DNA from: Bacteroidales bacterium M7
GTDB lineage: Bacteria > Bacteroidota > Bacteroidia > Bacteroidales > Muribaculaceae
DNA length: 64,000 bases
Reading direction: 5' to 3'
Assembly (NCBI GenBank): GCA_001689515.1
Contig: LUJR01000010.1
Span: forward strand, 1 to 64,000
Shown here: one piece after another, positions 36,750 through 46,027 of the stretch
Numbering within the stretch: position 1 is the first letter of the stretch
Layout: every line of letters begins with the position of its first letter
Made by a program: the position numbers and the translations under genes
Notes under the pieces: model-generated
What the model saw: the letters and a program-made list of their open reading frames with translations, nothing else
What the model was told of the DNA's origin: nothing
Databases searched by the model: none

Positions 36750-38219
36750 ATGCATACCCAGGATAAATTTATAAAATATCTTTATATCGGCATTGTTACT
36801 ATCATATATGCCATATGTCTGTATATGCTCGGGCGCAATCTGGCTTTTGATACGCTGACCTATGATGAAGCTGGCCAGTTCTTCATCAGCAAGGGACTTA
36901 ATCATTATTCCGCGCCAAACTCACCAACTGGAAACATATTAGATGTCATAGTACAAAATCAGCATTATAATAGAGACCCCGGCGGTTTTTCAATACTACT
37001 GCATCTCTGGTCCATGATCTCCTGCAACATAATCTGGCTGAGACTCCTGCCATTCCTGTTTTTCATAGGAGCTATTATTTTCACAGGACTAACAGTCTTT
37101 GAAGTCACCCACAGGAAACTTATGGCCTATACTTCTGGACTGCTACTTATGGCACTGTGGGGTGGGGAATTGCCGTATTGTCTACGTGCCTATTCCATGG
37201 AATTATGCGGCATGGCTTACGGGCTTTGGATTATATACCGACTTAGGCAACCTAAATCCATTAGTAAGACAGCTCTCTATTCCATTGCTTTAGCGATTTT
37301 CATAACTGCAAGATATACCATAATCATCTTTGGAGCTATATATGGCATAGCATGCATTATAAGCATATGGACATGTCAACGTGATATTTCTGTCAGAAAG
37401 CGAATTTTAAGAATCATTATATTCGGGCTCCCATTACTCATATCTGTGATTTACTCCTACGTATTCGCCATGCGTATACAGAATCCGAATACCGAGCCAA
37501 TGGATTATGTCGTATACCTATACACCCATAATTGGCCATTCAAACTTATAATCGCGGGAATAATCTTTATAATAGCCACATATAAATGGCAGAAGACACC
37601 AATGAGGCTTCTGACTATTATATGCATTGTAATAAATACAGCATTTATAATACTCGGGTATTTTAAACTATTGCCGTGGGATCTGATTGGCATCAAGGGT
37701 AACTGCTTCGTGTGGCTATGGTATATTTCAGTGTTTAGTTGTGGAGTTGAGTTAGCAAGAAATATTCTGTCAAAACGCATTATGCTCAACTATGCATTCC
37801 TTGCTGCAACTCTTTTCTTTATATGCTGGAGCAATTCCTCTACACGATTTCTTTACCCCATGACATTAAAAAGTGAAAATATCGCTGAGGCCCTTGACAA
37901 CATCATAGTTCCTACGCAGCAAACAATCATGGTAAATTTAGACATGAGTCCCTCTGTCAGATATATTTTTGAATACGGATGTTTAAAATCAGATCATAGA
38001 CTCAGCTATCCCACTGATTTCATATTCCTCTCAGGGCACAAACATTCTGAATGGAATAAAGAAAAAACCATTATGAGAGAAAAATACACGATTCTAGACC
38101 AATGTCCAATAAACACCTATTTGATTACTATGGATTCTCCTACAAATAAGACATTCCCGCCCTCCTATAAACCTGTTGGTCATCATAATAAATATCCCAT
38201 AATTTTCATTAAAAATTAA
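36750..38219 (+). CDS. Polytopic membrane protein, GT-C glycosyltransferase-like
   Basis: About 489 residues from MHTQDKFIKYLYIGIVTIIYAI, with roughly 10 or more membrane segments. After the first segment comes an outer-face loop with an acidic pair (FDTLTYDEAGQFFISKGLNH), as in GT39/ArnT-type enzymes that use lipid-linked sugars. The C-terminal part is soluble. The exact family is not recognised. It is richer in A and T than the housekeeping genes, hinting at horizontal origin. It lies 11 bases before the GtrA gene and probably forms one operon with it and GtrB. Confidence 0.7.
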   Translation: MHTQDKFIKYLYIGIVTIIYAICLYMLGRNLAFDTLTYDEAGQFFISKGLNHYSAPNSPTGNILDVIVQNQHYNRDPGGFSILLHLWSMISCNIIWLRLLPFLFFIGAIIFTGLTVFEVTHRKLMAYTSGLLLMALWGGELPYCLRAYSMELCGMAYGLWIIYRLRQPKSISKTALYSIALAIFITARYTIIIFGAIYGIACIISIWTCQRDISVRKRILRIIIFGLPLLISVIYSYVFAMRIQNPNTEPMDYVVYLYTHNWPFKLIIAGIIFIIATYKWQKTPMRLLTIICIVINTAFIILGYFKLLPWDLIGIKGNCFVWLWYISVFSCGVELARNILSKRIMLNYAFLAATLFFICWSNSSTRFLYPMTLKSENIAEALDNIIVPTQQTIMVNLDMSPSVRYIFEYGCLKSDHRLSYPTDFIFLSGHKHSEWNKEKTIMREKYTILDQCPINTYLITMDSPTNKTFPPSYKPVGHHNKYPIIFIKN

Positions 38220-38230
38220 AATATATCATT

Positions 38231-38665
38231 TTGAAATCATTAATACTCAAACACCAGCAATTGCTACGGTACGGCATCATCGGAGCCACATGCGCAGGCA
38301 TTGATTTCGTGTGCTATTCCGCCTTGGTGCTTGTTGGCATAAATATGTTTATAGCCAATGTAATCGGAGTCAACACAGGCATACTGATGAGCTTCTATCT
38401 CAATCGCAAATACAACTTCAAAGTAACCGACAAGACATTAAGACGCTTCCTTATATTCTATGCCGTCGGCTTGACCGGACTCGGAGCAAGTTCCCTCATC
38501 CTGTATGTGACAGTGGATCTGTGGCATTTCAATGAATTTTACTCCAAACTGGTTTCAATAGTCGTAGTTGCTCTCTTACAGTTTTGTCTCAACAAATCAG
38601 TGACCTTCAGGGAAACAACAACAGACCCTGAAATCAATAACACACAAGGAATTCAAACCCAATAA
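38231..38665 (+). CDS. GtrA-like membrane protein
   Basis: 144 residues with four membrane segments: RYGIIGATCAGIDFVCYSAL, MFIANVIGVNTGILMSFYL, RRFLIFYAVGLTGLGASSLIL and KLVSIVVVALLQFCLNKSVTF. This is the GtrA pattern, including NRKYNFKVTDK after segment two. GtrA proteins help move undecaprenyl-phosphate-linked sugars across the membrane. The start is a TTG at 38231; the first ATG in frame would remove most of segment one. It ends 10 bases before the GtrB-like gene. Confidence 0.88.
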   Translation: MKSLILKHQQLLRYGIIGATCAGIDFVCYSALVLVGINMFIANVIGVNTGILMSFYLNRKYNFKVTDKTLRRFLIFYAVGLTGLGASSLILYVTVDLWHFNEFYSKLVSIVVVALLQFCLNKSVTFRETTTDPEINNTQGIQTQ

Positions 38666-38675
38666 CAAACAACAC

Positions 38676-39437
38676 ATGCAAACCTCTGACAATAAGCAAT
38701 TTACCCCCCCCCACAAGGAATCGGTCATGATCGTCATGCCAGCCTATAATGAAGAGGCAAATATCTCCGATGTAGTCGGGCAATGGTATCCGATCGTGGA
38801 GAAACTCACCACAGACGGCGTGGATGCCTCATTGGTCATCGCCGATGATGGTTCTAAAGATAATACTTGGAAAATGATGCAGCAACTTGCCCCTACGCGG
38901 CCATGTTTTAATCCGTTGACCAAACCCAATTCAGGTCATGGAGCGACTATTCTGCATCTCTATCGCCACGCTATCGCTGAAAGCACCGACTATATCTTCC
39001 AGACAGACAGTGACGGTCAAACCAATCCCGACGAGTTCTGGCAATTTTGGACTGACCGCCACGAATACGATATGCAGGTCGGCCATCGATCCTCACGCCA
39101 GGACGGCTCAAATCGCATACTCGTCACAAAAGTCCTGAAGGCAATCGTCTGGCTAACATTCCACGTCAATGTGACAGACGCCAACACCCCTTTCCGCCTC
39201 ATGAAAGTACAAAGTATAAAGCCATTGTTAGATATAATACCTCAGGACTTCTTCCTCTCAAATGTCGCACTCTCGGCTCTCGCCGTCAAGAAAGGGCTCA
39301 AAACCAGATGGCTTCCCATCACATTCAAGCCACGACAGGGAGGAGTCAACTCCATCAATATGAAACGTATATTCAAAATAGGACGCAAAGCCATCAAAGA
39401 CTTTATCGTCCTCAACCGTCTCGCCGCCAAACAATAA
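38676..39437 (+). CDS. GtrB/DPM1-like family 2 glycosyltransferase with a poly-C leader
   Basis: 253 residues. The GT-A domain has VMIVMPAYNEEANISDVV near 18, VIADDGSKDNTW near 55 and the metal motif IFQTDSDGQTNP near 112. This is the type that loads a sugar onto a polyprenyl phosphate; no C-terminal membrane pair is present. Codons 1-12 (MQTSDNKQFTPP) cross a run of nine C at 38704-38712. With nine C the frame is open; eight or ten would stop translation early. A downstream ATG (38727) could still start the core domain. It follows the GtrA gene. Confidence 0.88.
   Translation: MQTSDNKQFTPPHKESVMIVMPAYNEEANISDVVGQWYPIVEKLTTDGVDASLVIADDGSKDNTWKMMQQLAPTRPCFNPLTKPNSGHGATILHLYRHAIAESTDYIFQTDSDGQTNPDEFWQFWTDRHEYDMQVGHRSSRQDGSNRILVTKVLKAIVWLTFHVNVTDANTPFRLMKVQSIKPLLDIIPQDFFLSNVALSALAVKKGLKTRWLPITFKPRQGGVNSINMKRIFKIGRKAIKDFIVLNRLAAKQ
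38704..38712 (+). repeat. Poly-C tract (C9), in-frame state
   Basis: Nine consecutive C in codons 10-13 of the GtrB-like gene. The number keeps the gene in frame. Matches the position of the C9 tract at 39656 in the next gene. Confidence 0.85.
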
Positions 39438-39627
39438 CCCTTGGTTCATTCTATATACGCTTGTCAGCAAATAGGATGATCAAGCATTCGTAACCCAGTT
39501 CTTAATATCACAGCTTTAAGAAATGAACTTAAATTAGCAGTGGTGCGATAAAGATCTAACCACTGTTATTAAAATATTAGTATTTAGTCAAAATAAAAAC
39601 AATACACGCCGCAAAAGCCAGACCAAT

Positions 39628-39672
39628 ATGCAATCTACTGAAAATAAGCACATTACCCCCCCCCAGATTTAA
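39628..39672 (+). promoter_or_regulatory. Out-of-frame leader with poly-C tract (C9)
   Basis: An ATG at 39628 opens MQSTENKHITPP, clearly related to the leader of the GtrB-like gene. It crosses nine C at 39656-39664 and, in the present length, hits TAA at 39670-39672. With eight C the frame would run on as PPRFNRVSYIIGCMLFV into the membrane protein at 39698. The 190-base space before this leader has no other feature. Confidence 0.8.
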
Positions 39673-39697
39673 TCGCGTCTCCTATATTATAGGTTGT

Positions 39698-41278
39698 ATG
39701 CTATTTGTAATAGCTGCCGCTGCTTTTACTTTTTGGCCGCTGATGGAGGTAAAATACTTTTCTGTGGTGCCTGACGAAGCATTCATGGCTTTAAACGTTA
39801 AGAATTACAGCTGTGCGCCATTGGCTCCACTGACATTTTATATCGGGCATATCGCGACCGACTTATTAGGAGATAAGCTCGTAACGCTCCGTCTGCTCAA
39901 ATATTTCTGCTATCTCACCTCCATAGGGGTCTCATGCATATATTTCTACAAAGTGTCTCACCGTATCTATGCTGCAGTGGGATTGTTCGCGCTCTTAATG
40001 CTTTCATCCGCGACAGCCGCTATGGATATATACAATTGGGACACCGGCTCCTACCCTTTTATGGTAACCGCCTTGTTATCCGCTATGGTTTTCCTGAAAT
40101 ACAGAAATATTCCGTCTGCATCTTTAATGGGATTGTTATGTGGTCTGATGATTGCCTCTAGAATAACAAATATCATTGCAGTTCCATTTATCGTCCTCAT
40201 GATATGTTTATGTGAAATCCATGTGAAGCAGAAAATCAGAATTTGCTCAGTCTTCTTGCTATCATTAAGCGCATCACTCTTAGCAACAGCATATCTCATA
40301 TATGGTTCCATGTCCACTCTTTCAAATGCCTGGTCTCCGTCAAATATCATAACAGGACACGGTGCAGACATAGATACTATAAAGCGGATGCTTGCAGATT
40401 TTAACATTTTGTCTCTGTACCTCACATTGGGATTTGTCGTGTCGATAATATGCCTGCTGTTCACCGTAACCACATTGCGATTGCGTAGACACAAGAAACT
40501 TTTTATTATATTGATGATACTGATGCTGTTTCTCTACGCTCGCGCTCTTAGATTTGACCAGACAGCCCACTACGGCATCTGGCAGTTTCCTACATTACTG
40601 TTCCTTTTCATTCCTCAGCTCTCTGCAATTCTCGGCATTAACAGAAGTGCCAGCGAGACAATCATTCCAGCCATAACTTTAAGACAATGGACTATACTCC
40701 TTTTTCTCCTGCTACCAGCCGTCGGAAGTGACCATTTTTATGAACGTTTCGCACCGCTGGTTTTCTTTCCTATAGTCATCGCCCATTACTACAATAAGTT
40801 TTCTCGGCAATTAACCGTCTTTTGCACATTTATGGCTGTTGAAATTGTTTTTCTTTCATCACTGAAGCTTCCTGTAAGAATCCTCAGCATGACAAACGAC
40901 ATCGGCTGCCTCAGTCCACGCACAGAAGGCATATTGTACAAGGACACATCCGCTCTCGTCACACAAAAGGAAATCTATGACATATTAAAGAGCAGAGGAT
41001 TCAATACCACATTTGTCGGCGCACGCAAATCGCAATGGACTTACATGTATGCGCCAGATCACGATTATTGTATTCCCCACTTCCATTATATCGATTTTGA
41101 TGCTGAAAAAGACACATATCTCAGGAATCTCATCAATTATGATGCCTTGATTCTTAACCTTCCGATATATGATAGTCCTCAAATGATAGATTTCCTTAAA
41201 TGGCTCACAGACAAAGGATATAAAGATATATCATCACAGATTCAGCTACCACCTTCGGTATTGGTATATGCACGATAA
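39698..41278 (+). CDS. Polytopic membrane protein, GT-C-like, probably phase-variable
   Basis: 526 residues from the first in-frame ATG, with about 10-12 membrane segments and a soluble C-terminus. The first loop has VVPDEAFMALNVKNYS, an Asp-Glu pair like that of lipid-sugar transferases. Starting at 39698 cuts into the first membrane segment; the frame stays open upstream to the poly-C leader at 39628, which would supply a better N-terminus (RFNRVSYIIGCMLFVIAAAA) if one C were lost. So the assembled state looks OFF or reduced. A/T-rich. It could be the third member of a GtrA-GtrB-transferase set (inference). Confidence 0.7.
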   Translation: MLFVIAAAAFTFWPLMEVKYFSVVPDEAFMALNVKNYSCAPLAPLTFYIGHIATDLLGDKLVTLRLLKYFCYLTSIGVSCIYFYKVSHRIYAAVGLFALLMLSSATAAMDIYNWDTGSYPFMVTALLSAMVFLKYRNIPSASLMGLLCGLMIASRITNIIAVPFIVLMICLCEIHVKQKIRICSVFLLSLSASLLATAYLIYGSMSTLSNAWSPSNIITGHGADIDTIKRMLADFNILSLYLTLGFVVSIICLLFTVTTLRLRRHKKLFIILMILMLFLYARALRFDQTAHYGIWQFPTLLFLFIPQLSAILGINRSASETIIPAITLRQWTILLFLLLPAVGSDHFYERFAPLVFFPIVIAHYYNKFSRQLTVFCTFMAVEIVFLSSLKLPVRILSMTNDIGCLSPRTEGILYKDTSALVTQKEIYDILKSRGFNTTFVGARKSQWTYMYAPDHDYCIPHFHYIDFDAEKDTYLRNLINYDALILNLPIYDSPQMIDFLKWLTDKGYKDISSQIQLPPSVLVYAR

Positions 41279-41285
41279 TTTTTCG

Positions 41286-41293
41286 TATCTTTG
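41286..41293 (+). promoter_or_regulatory. Promoter -7 box for the DUF6056-like gene
   Basis: TATCTTTG, a full TAnnTTTG match, 23 bases before the ATG at 41316. Confidence 0.65.
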
Positions 41294-41315
41294 CATGATA
41301 AAGCGATGTTAATCT

Positions 41316-42998
41316 ATGGAACCAATCAATAAGGGAGGCTCGTTATTGGAGCCGAATGGCTCCAATAACCCCCATGGGGGGCGCTGGAATGTCAGAGTCA
41401 TACTGTGTTGCGCGATAGTGGCTGTTTGCATGGTGGCAATGTATTTCCGTTGCGACCAGAACGTGTTGCTTGGAGACGACCTCTTCTATCGTTATGTATT
41501 GCCGGCTGAGGAACTGACCACCCCCAATATCGGGCGGCAAGTCACAACCATCAGCGATGCGCTGGAATCACAATCTAACCAGTATTTCCACACCAACGGA
41601 CGTTTTCCAGTGCATGTGGTGGTTCAGATATTGTCAGGAAGCTATCCGTCACCGGCATTTGCCATCGTATCGGCACTTCTGATCGGAGCCGTCATCACAA
41701 TGTTTATAATCTTCTCTGTCAGGAGGCATCAGAGCATCAACCCGCTATGGTGGATGGCGGCGGCATTGATATGGTTTTACCTGTATCCAGCCAGCGACCA
41801 TCTGTGGTATGAAGTCGCCACCGGCATGAACTATCTGCTGCCGATGGCATTGGTGCTCGTATGGGCTCTGATATGGCAGCGCATGATGGTTCAGAGCCAG
41901 CCACGTGTAGGCATAGTGATTGCAGCCTGTATAGTCGGGGCTTTCACAGGGTGGTCCCAAGAGGGATTCGCCGTACCGCTCTCAGGCGGCATGTTTATCT
42001 ACGCTGTCATCAACCGCCGCAAGTTCGATTTGCGCCGATGGCTACCGCTCCTGTGCCTGTGGGGCGGCACTGCTGCCCTCGTGTTCGCGCCCGGGAACCA
42101 CCACCGCGTCAGCGACGGAGGAGGACTTACGGGACATCTGCTCAATGGCATCAATCTCTACTTCCAAGTCATATTGGTGTGGCTCACAGTCGCCGTTATC
42201 ATAATAGCCCGATGCGTAGCCAAGCCGAGACTCGCACAGCATTTCAAAAAATACAGTGCCTGGTGGTACACATGCATAATAGCCATCCTTTTCGGTCTTT
42301 TTGCCAACACATATCCCCAGTCATTCACGGGCATCGAATTCTACAGCCTTATAATAGGTTTCAGCCTCGCCGCAGCAATCATCCCCGACCGCACAGACCG
42401 ACTGCGCAGCATCTTGCAGTGTATCCTGTGCGGAGTGATTCTTCTGGCTTTCGGCGCGCACCAGTATCTGATCATATCCGAAAGCATGAAAGTAAAAGCC
42501 CAGACAGAGTCGTTTATCAGCGATTATATGCAGTCACCCGACGGCATCATGACGATGGATGACTACCATATCAATCCGCTGGCTCGTCCGTGGGTCAACA
42601 TGGCGCTGAGGCATGATGCCGAATGGGCACTCTACTCACTGAACGTAGCCTATGCCGGCAACATGCGTCCCATGGTCATCTTGACAGGCGATGAAAAACT
42701 GCTACTGACTGCTCCGGACCGTTTTTTCACATCGTCACGCCTCATTCCCGGCTCAGCCCATGCATATCTCAGCAACAAAATATGGGCCAAAGGAGCCACA
42801 AACACCCCTCTCAAAGCCAACTTGCTCCGATCCAACCGACAGCCTACCGAAAAAATCATCAATCTGCTGACCAATTCCGCTGGAAAGACATTTCAGACTG
42901 AAATTCCCCCGAAAATGACAATCACGGTCAACGGACAGGATACACTAACCCTTTATCTCAAACCTTCATTCGAAATCGTCTCCATCGACAGGAACTGA
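41316..42998 (+). CDS. DUF6056-like polytopic membrane protein
   Basis: 560 residues with about 10 membrane segments. After the first segment comes an outer loop with NVLLGDDLFYRYVLPAEEL, and further on SDHLWYEVATGMNYLLPMAL and GAFTGWSQEGFAVPLSGGMF, a pattern I associate with DUF6056 proteins in surface-glycan loci. Function not established; probably a membrane glycosyltransferase. The first 25 codons contain two perfect palindromes (41344-41367 and 41369-41380), which is unusual. It has its own promoter and runs into the acyltransferase fragment 14 bases later. Confidence 0.65.
   Translation: MEPINKGGSLLEPNGSNNPHGGRWNVRVILCCAIVAVCMVAMYFRCDQNVLLGDDLFYRYVLPAEELTTPNIGRQVTTISDALESQSNQYFHTNGRFPVHVVVQILSGSYPSPAFAIVSALLIGAVITMFIIFSVRRHQSINPLWWMAAALIWFYLYPASDHLWYEVATGMNYLLPMALVLVWALIWQRMMVQSQPRVGIVIAACIVGAFTGWSQEGFAVPLSGGMFIYAVINRRKFDLRRWLPLLCLWGGTAALVFAPGNHHRVSDGGGLTGHLLNGINLYFQVILVWLTVAVIIIARCVAKPRLAQHFKKYSAWWYTCIIAILFGLFANTYPQSFTGIEFYSLIIGFSLAAAIIPDRTDRLRSILQCILCGVILLAFGAHQYLIISESMKVKAQTESFISDYMQSPDGIMTMDDYHINPLARPWVNMALRHDAEWALYSLNVAYAGNMRPMVILTGDEKLLLTAPDRFFTSSRLIPGSAHAYLSNKIWAKGATNTPLKANLLRSNRQPTEKIINLLTNSAGKTFQTEIPPKMTITVNGQDTLTLYLKPSFEIVSIDRN
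41344..41380. repeat. Two adjacent palindromes in the 5' coding region
   Basis: TATTGGAGCC (41344-41353) and GGCTCCAATA (41358-41367) form a 10-bp stem with a 4-base loop. Next to it CCCCCATGGGGG (41369-41380) is a perfect palindrome. Both are within codons 10-22. Confidence 0.8.
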
Positions 42999-43012
42999 CT
43001 CTACCCTCCACA

Positions 43013-43369
43013 ATGGATTTTAACCATTCAAAAACTGCCCTCTCTCCTGACACCAGGATAACATATCTCGACGCATTGCGCGGCATCGCCATACTGCTGA
43101 TGGTGACTGGACACGCTTTCGTGTTTCTAGTCCGTAACGAGCCAAATGCCATCAATGACTTCGTCATAACATGGCACATGCCGCTCTTTGCCGCCATCAG
43201 CGGATTTGTCTCTTTCCGGGATACAATCACCACTGCCGCCGCAAATGCCAAGGTCAAAAGACGCCTGACGCAGCAGATAGTACCCACTCTCATCCTGTGC
43301 ACTATCTGGACATCCACACTATCCCCCGCCACATGGCAAGATACATATTTTTCACTGACAAGCCCTTAG
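43013..43369 (+). pseudogene. Truncated acyltransferase (family 3) fragment
   Basis: 118 residues that match only the start of an OafA/WecH-type acyltransferase: YLDALRGIAILLMVTGHAF, the ITWHMPLFAAISGFV segment with the catalytic His region, and one further membrane segment. Full-length members have about 330 residues and 10 segments. The frame ends at 43369 and the next gene starts 51 bases on, with no remainder in other frames. It is probably a deletion remnant. Confidence 0.75.
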
Positions 43370-43420
43370 CCACAACAGCAAAGCAAGAGAGAACCTGACT
43401 AAAATCATATATTATCCAAG

Positions 43421-44944
43421 ATGGCAAAAAACCAAACTTCATATTCCGGCAGGCTGCCCGATCATCATACATACAGAATATTCGCAATATGCCTGTTGTT
43501 TTCATTTGTCGTCCAGTTTTTTGTGGACTATGATTCTCCGCTCCACTATGGATTCAAGCATATAGATGGTGCCTGGTTTCTGATGTGCGGCAAAGCCATG
43601 ATGAACGGCCTCGTCCCATATGTTGACTTCACTGATTCAAAAGGACCATTGCTTTGGCTGTTCAACGGCATAGGCTACCTCATCTACCCAAGAGGCTACG
43701 AAGGTCTATACATACTCTTCTCCGTCTACTACTCATTGATATTCTACTTGTGCTACAAGACCGTCAGGGGAGCCACAGATTGCAACCGCAATTACGCCCT
43801 GCTGGCGACATTTGCCATGGCTGTAGTCTACTTCACATGGTGCCATGACGAGATGCGTTGCGAAGACCTCTGCCAGCTTCCGCTGATTTATGCCCTTTAT
43901 CGTCTGACCCTCGCCATCAGGTACCCCAATACCTCCCACAATCGTAGGGCATCGTTATGGATAGGCGTGGGCATAGGATGCTGCATAATGATCAAGTGGA
44001 ACCAGGCACTGCTGCTATGCCTTATTCCGCTGTCGCTCGCGATAATATCCCGGGGAAACCGGCGTGGCATATTCCATATATTCATGTACACGCTTGCAGG
44101 CATACTTTGTGCCCTCTTGCCATGGATAGTCTATTTCCTGGTCGTGGGCAATCTTGATGACTTCATCAGTGAGTATTTTCTGAACACAATGAGGACTTTT
44201 GACGGCAGCAATCAGACCTTCTCACAGACGGCCTTTCTCTCGCTGAAGAGACTCGTGACCAGCCCGCGCTTAATCGGTGTGATATTTGTCGTCGCACCGC
44301 TGTATCTATTCCGTAAACAGGGGTGGAAGGCATGGCTGCCCACCCTGTGCGCACTCGTCTACCTGCTTATGCTGACTTATGTCGGTGCTGACTACTACAT
44401 GACTGGCATGTCGAGTTTCGCGATATTCACCATGGCAGCGGCGATCAGCGTCTGCCATCGCTTTATCACGAGACTCTCCAACCCGCTTCTGATCATAGCC
44501 ACAGTGCTCATAGTATGCTTCAATGCGGCTTATGCCCACAAGTATCATATGAATTTCAAATACTTCAATGACTATCGCAATGATGAGTTCTTCATGCTCA
44601 ATGACATGATCGCATCCGTACCAGATGCCAGGATACTACACTTTGACTACTATGAACAGGGACTGGGTCTGACATCGCGCACACTGCCGGCGTGTAAATA
44701 TTGGTCTGTGCAGTCGGGAGGCGAATCATTCTCCCGCGAAAACCAACTGTCAGCCATAAAATCCAGAATACCCGATTTCATCACTGTACAATCAGCAGAA
44801 GCTGACAAGATTACGGCTGACAAACGCAAGTTGCTTGATGAATATGGATATGTATACATAGGCAGCATGAAAGACTATTTCGGTCTCAGATGCAATCTGT
44901 ATGCAAAAAAGGAACACAACGTCCGCTCAACTCTGTCTGACTGA
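43421..44944 (+). CDS. Polytopic membrane protein, GT39/GT-C-like
   Basis: 507 residues with about 10-12 membrane segments. The first outer loop reads GFKHIDGAWFLMCGKAMMNGLVPYVDFTDSKGPLLW, the pattern of GT39-type and related lipid-sugar transferases, with Asp residues in the usual position. The last 100 residues are soluble. No close family name can be given. Its 3' end overlaps the convergent acyltransferase gene by 18 bases. Confidence 0.75.
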   Translation: MAKNQTSYSGRLPDHHTYRIFAICLLFSFVVQFFVDYDSPLHYGFKHIDGAWFLMCGKAMMNGLVPYVDFTDSKGPLLWLFNGIGYLIYPRGYEGLYILFSVYYSLIFYLCYKTVRGATDCNRNYALLATFAMAVVYFTWCHDEMRCEDLCQLPLIYALYRLTLAIRYPNTSHNRRASLWIGVGIGCCIMIKWNQALLLCLIPLSLAIISRGNRRGIFHIFMYTLAGILCALLPWIVYFLVVGNLDDFISEYFLNTMRTFDGSNQTFSQTAFLSLKRLVTSPRLIGVIFVVAPLYLFRKQGWKAWLPTLCALVYLLMLTYVGADYYMTGMSSFAIFTMAAAISVCHRFITRLSNPLLIIATVLIVCFNAAYAHKYHMNFKYFNDYRNDEFFMLNDMIASVPDARILHFDYYEQGLGLTSRTLPACKYWSVQSGGESFSRENQLSAIKSRIPDFITVQSAEADKITADKRKLLDEYGYVYIGSMKDYFGLRCNLYAKKEHNVRSTLSD

Positions 44945-45985
44945 GCCGCTTTTAAGATCTGATAGCCATCTACGGGACCATGATATCACGAATCGTGAGA
45001 GGCAACGTTCCAAATCCCCCACATGGCATATGTCAAATATGTAAATCCTGATTTTGTCCATAACTATCATCGCCATAAACAACACACTCATATACACGAT
45101 TCCCGACAGGAGTACAGGCCAGAAGCCGCTCCCGACGGGATCAGGCATGGACGAATATAAGACGTGTGACAAATAATAGTTCTGATGAATCAGATAGGCT
45201 GCGAATGTCGATGAAGCAACCCAGTTAATCCCCCTGTTACTGCCGATATCAATCCTGAGGACAGTGCAGAAGAGGAGTACGCTGACTCCAAGCGTCAGCA
45301 GAGAGTTATAGCCGATCTGTGTCCATCCCCGCAGATAGCTTGCACTCCACAAAAGTGACACAACTATGAACAGGACGGCATATATGCGTCCACGCAATTT
45401 CGGGATGCCATATGATTGGAAATAACCCCCTATCAGAAACAGTGTAATAAACCAGCTGAGCCTGAAGCTGCCCGAATACAAGAATCCTAAAGGGAATCCA
45501 GGGACAATCTCGGTGGTCAGCAGAAGCATGACGCAGATCAAAGCTCTGTACTGCGTCCTGGTAAGCGAACTCACAAAGCGCGATATGAACGGCTGGAGCA
45601 GGATCAGAGCCAGGTACTGACTGACAAACCATACGTTGAACTTCGTGGGAGCCAGCGGGAAAAGACATGTCAGAAGATCCCTTGACGGAGCAACCCCCAG
45701 CCCGACGAAGACAGCCACTATCACGAAGTTCCAGAACATTACCTCTAACAGTATCTTAAAGAACCTGACCAGTGTAAACTCTGTGCGATTGATGAGGAAA
45801 TATCCCGTAATAAGCACAAATATATCCACCGCACCCACTCCAGCCGCGCTGGCTATAAGATGTTCAAGAAACGTCCCCCCCGACAATGCCACCTTGCCGT
45901 CCCACAGATGGCACCATATGATGAAGAACATCGAATATATTCTGAGCAGTTCGATATTGCTGCTGCGTGGCTTCTTACTCTGCAT
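44927..45985 (-). CDS. Acyltransferase family 3 (O-acetyltransferase-like)
   Basis: 352 residues with about 10 membrane segments. It begins SSNIELLRIYSMFFIIWCHLWDG, where Glu-Leu-Leu-Arg and the His mark the family 3 acyltransferase signature; DIFVLITGYFLI follows near 53. Such proteins acetylate surface sugars. A run of seven G (45875-45881 as C on the plus strand) falls in codons 35-38, within SGGTFLEH, and could slip. It is the only minus-strand gene in the glycan cluster and has its own promoter. Confidence 0.87.
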   Translation of the reverse strand: MQSKKPRSSNIELLRIYSMFFIIWCHLWDGKVALSGGTFLEHLIASAAGVGAVDIFVLITGYFLINRTEFTLVRFFKILLEVMFWNFVIVAVFVGLGVAPSRDLLTCLFPLAPTKFNVWFVSQYLALILLQPFISRFVSSLTRTQYRALICVMLLLTTEIVPGFPLGFLYSGSFRLSWFITLFLIGGYFQSYGIPKLRGRIYAVLFIVVSLLWSASYLRGWTQIGYNSLLTLGVSVLLFCTVLRIDIGSNRGINWVASSTFAAYLIHQNYYLSHVLYSSMPDPVGSGFWPVLLSGIVYMSVLFMAMIVMDKIRIYIFDICHVGDLERCLSRFVISWSRRWLSDLKSGSVRQS

Positions 45986-46027
45986 ATGGATTGTACGATA
46001 TAAGAGATCAGATGAGGATTAAAGGTG

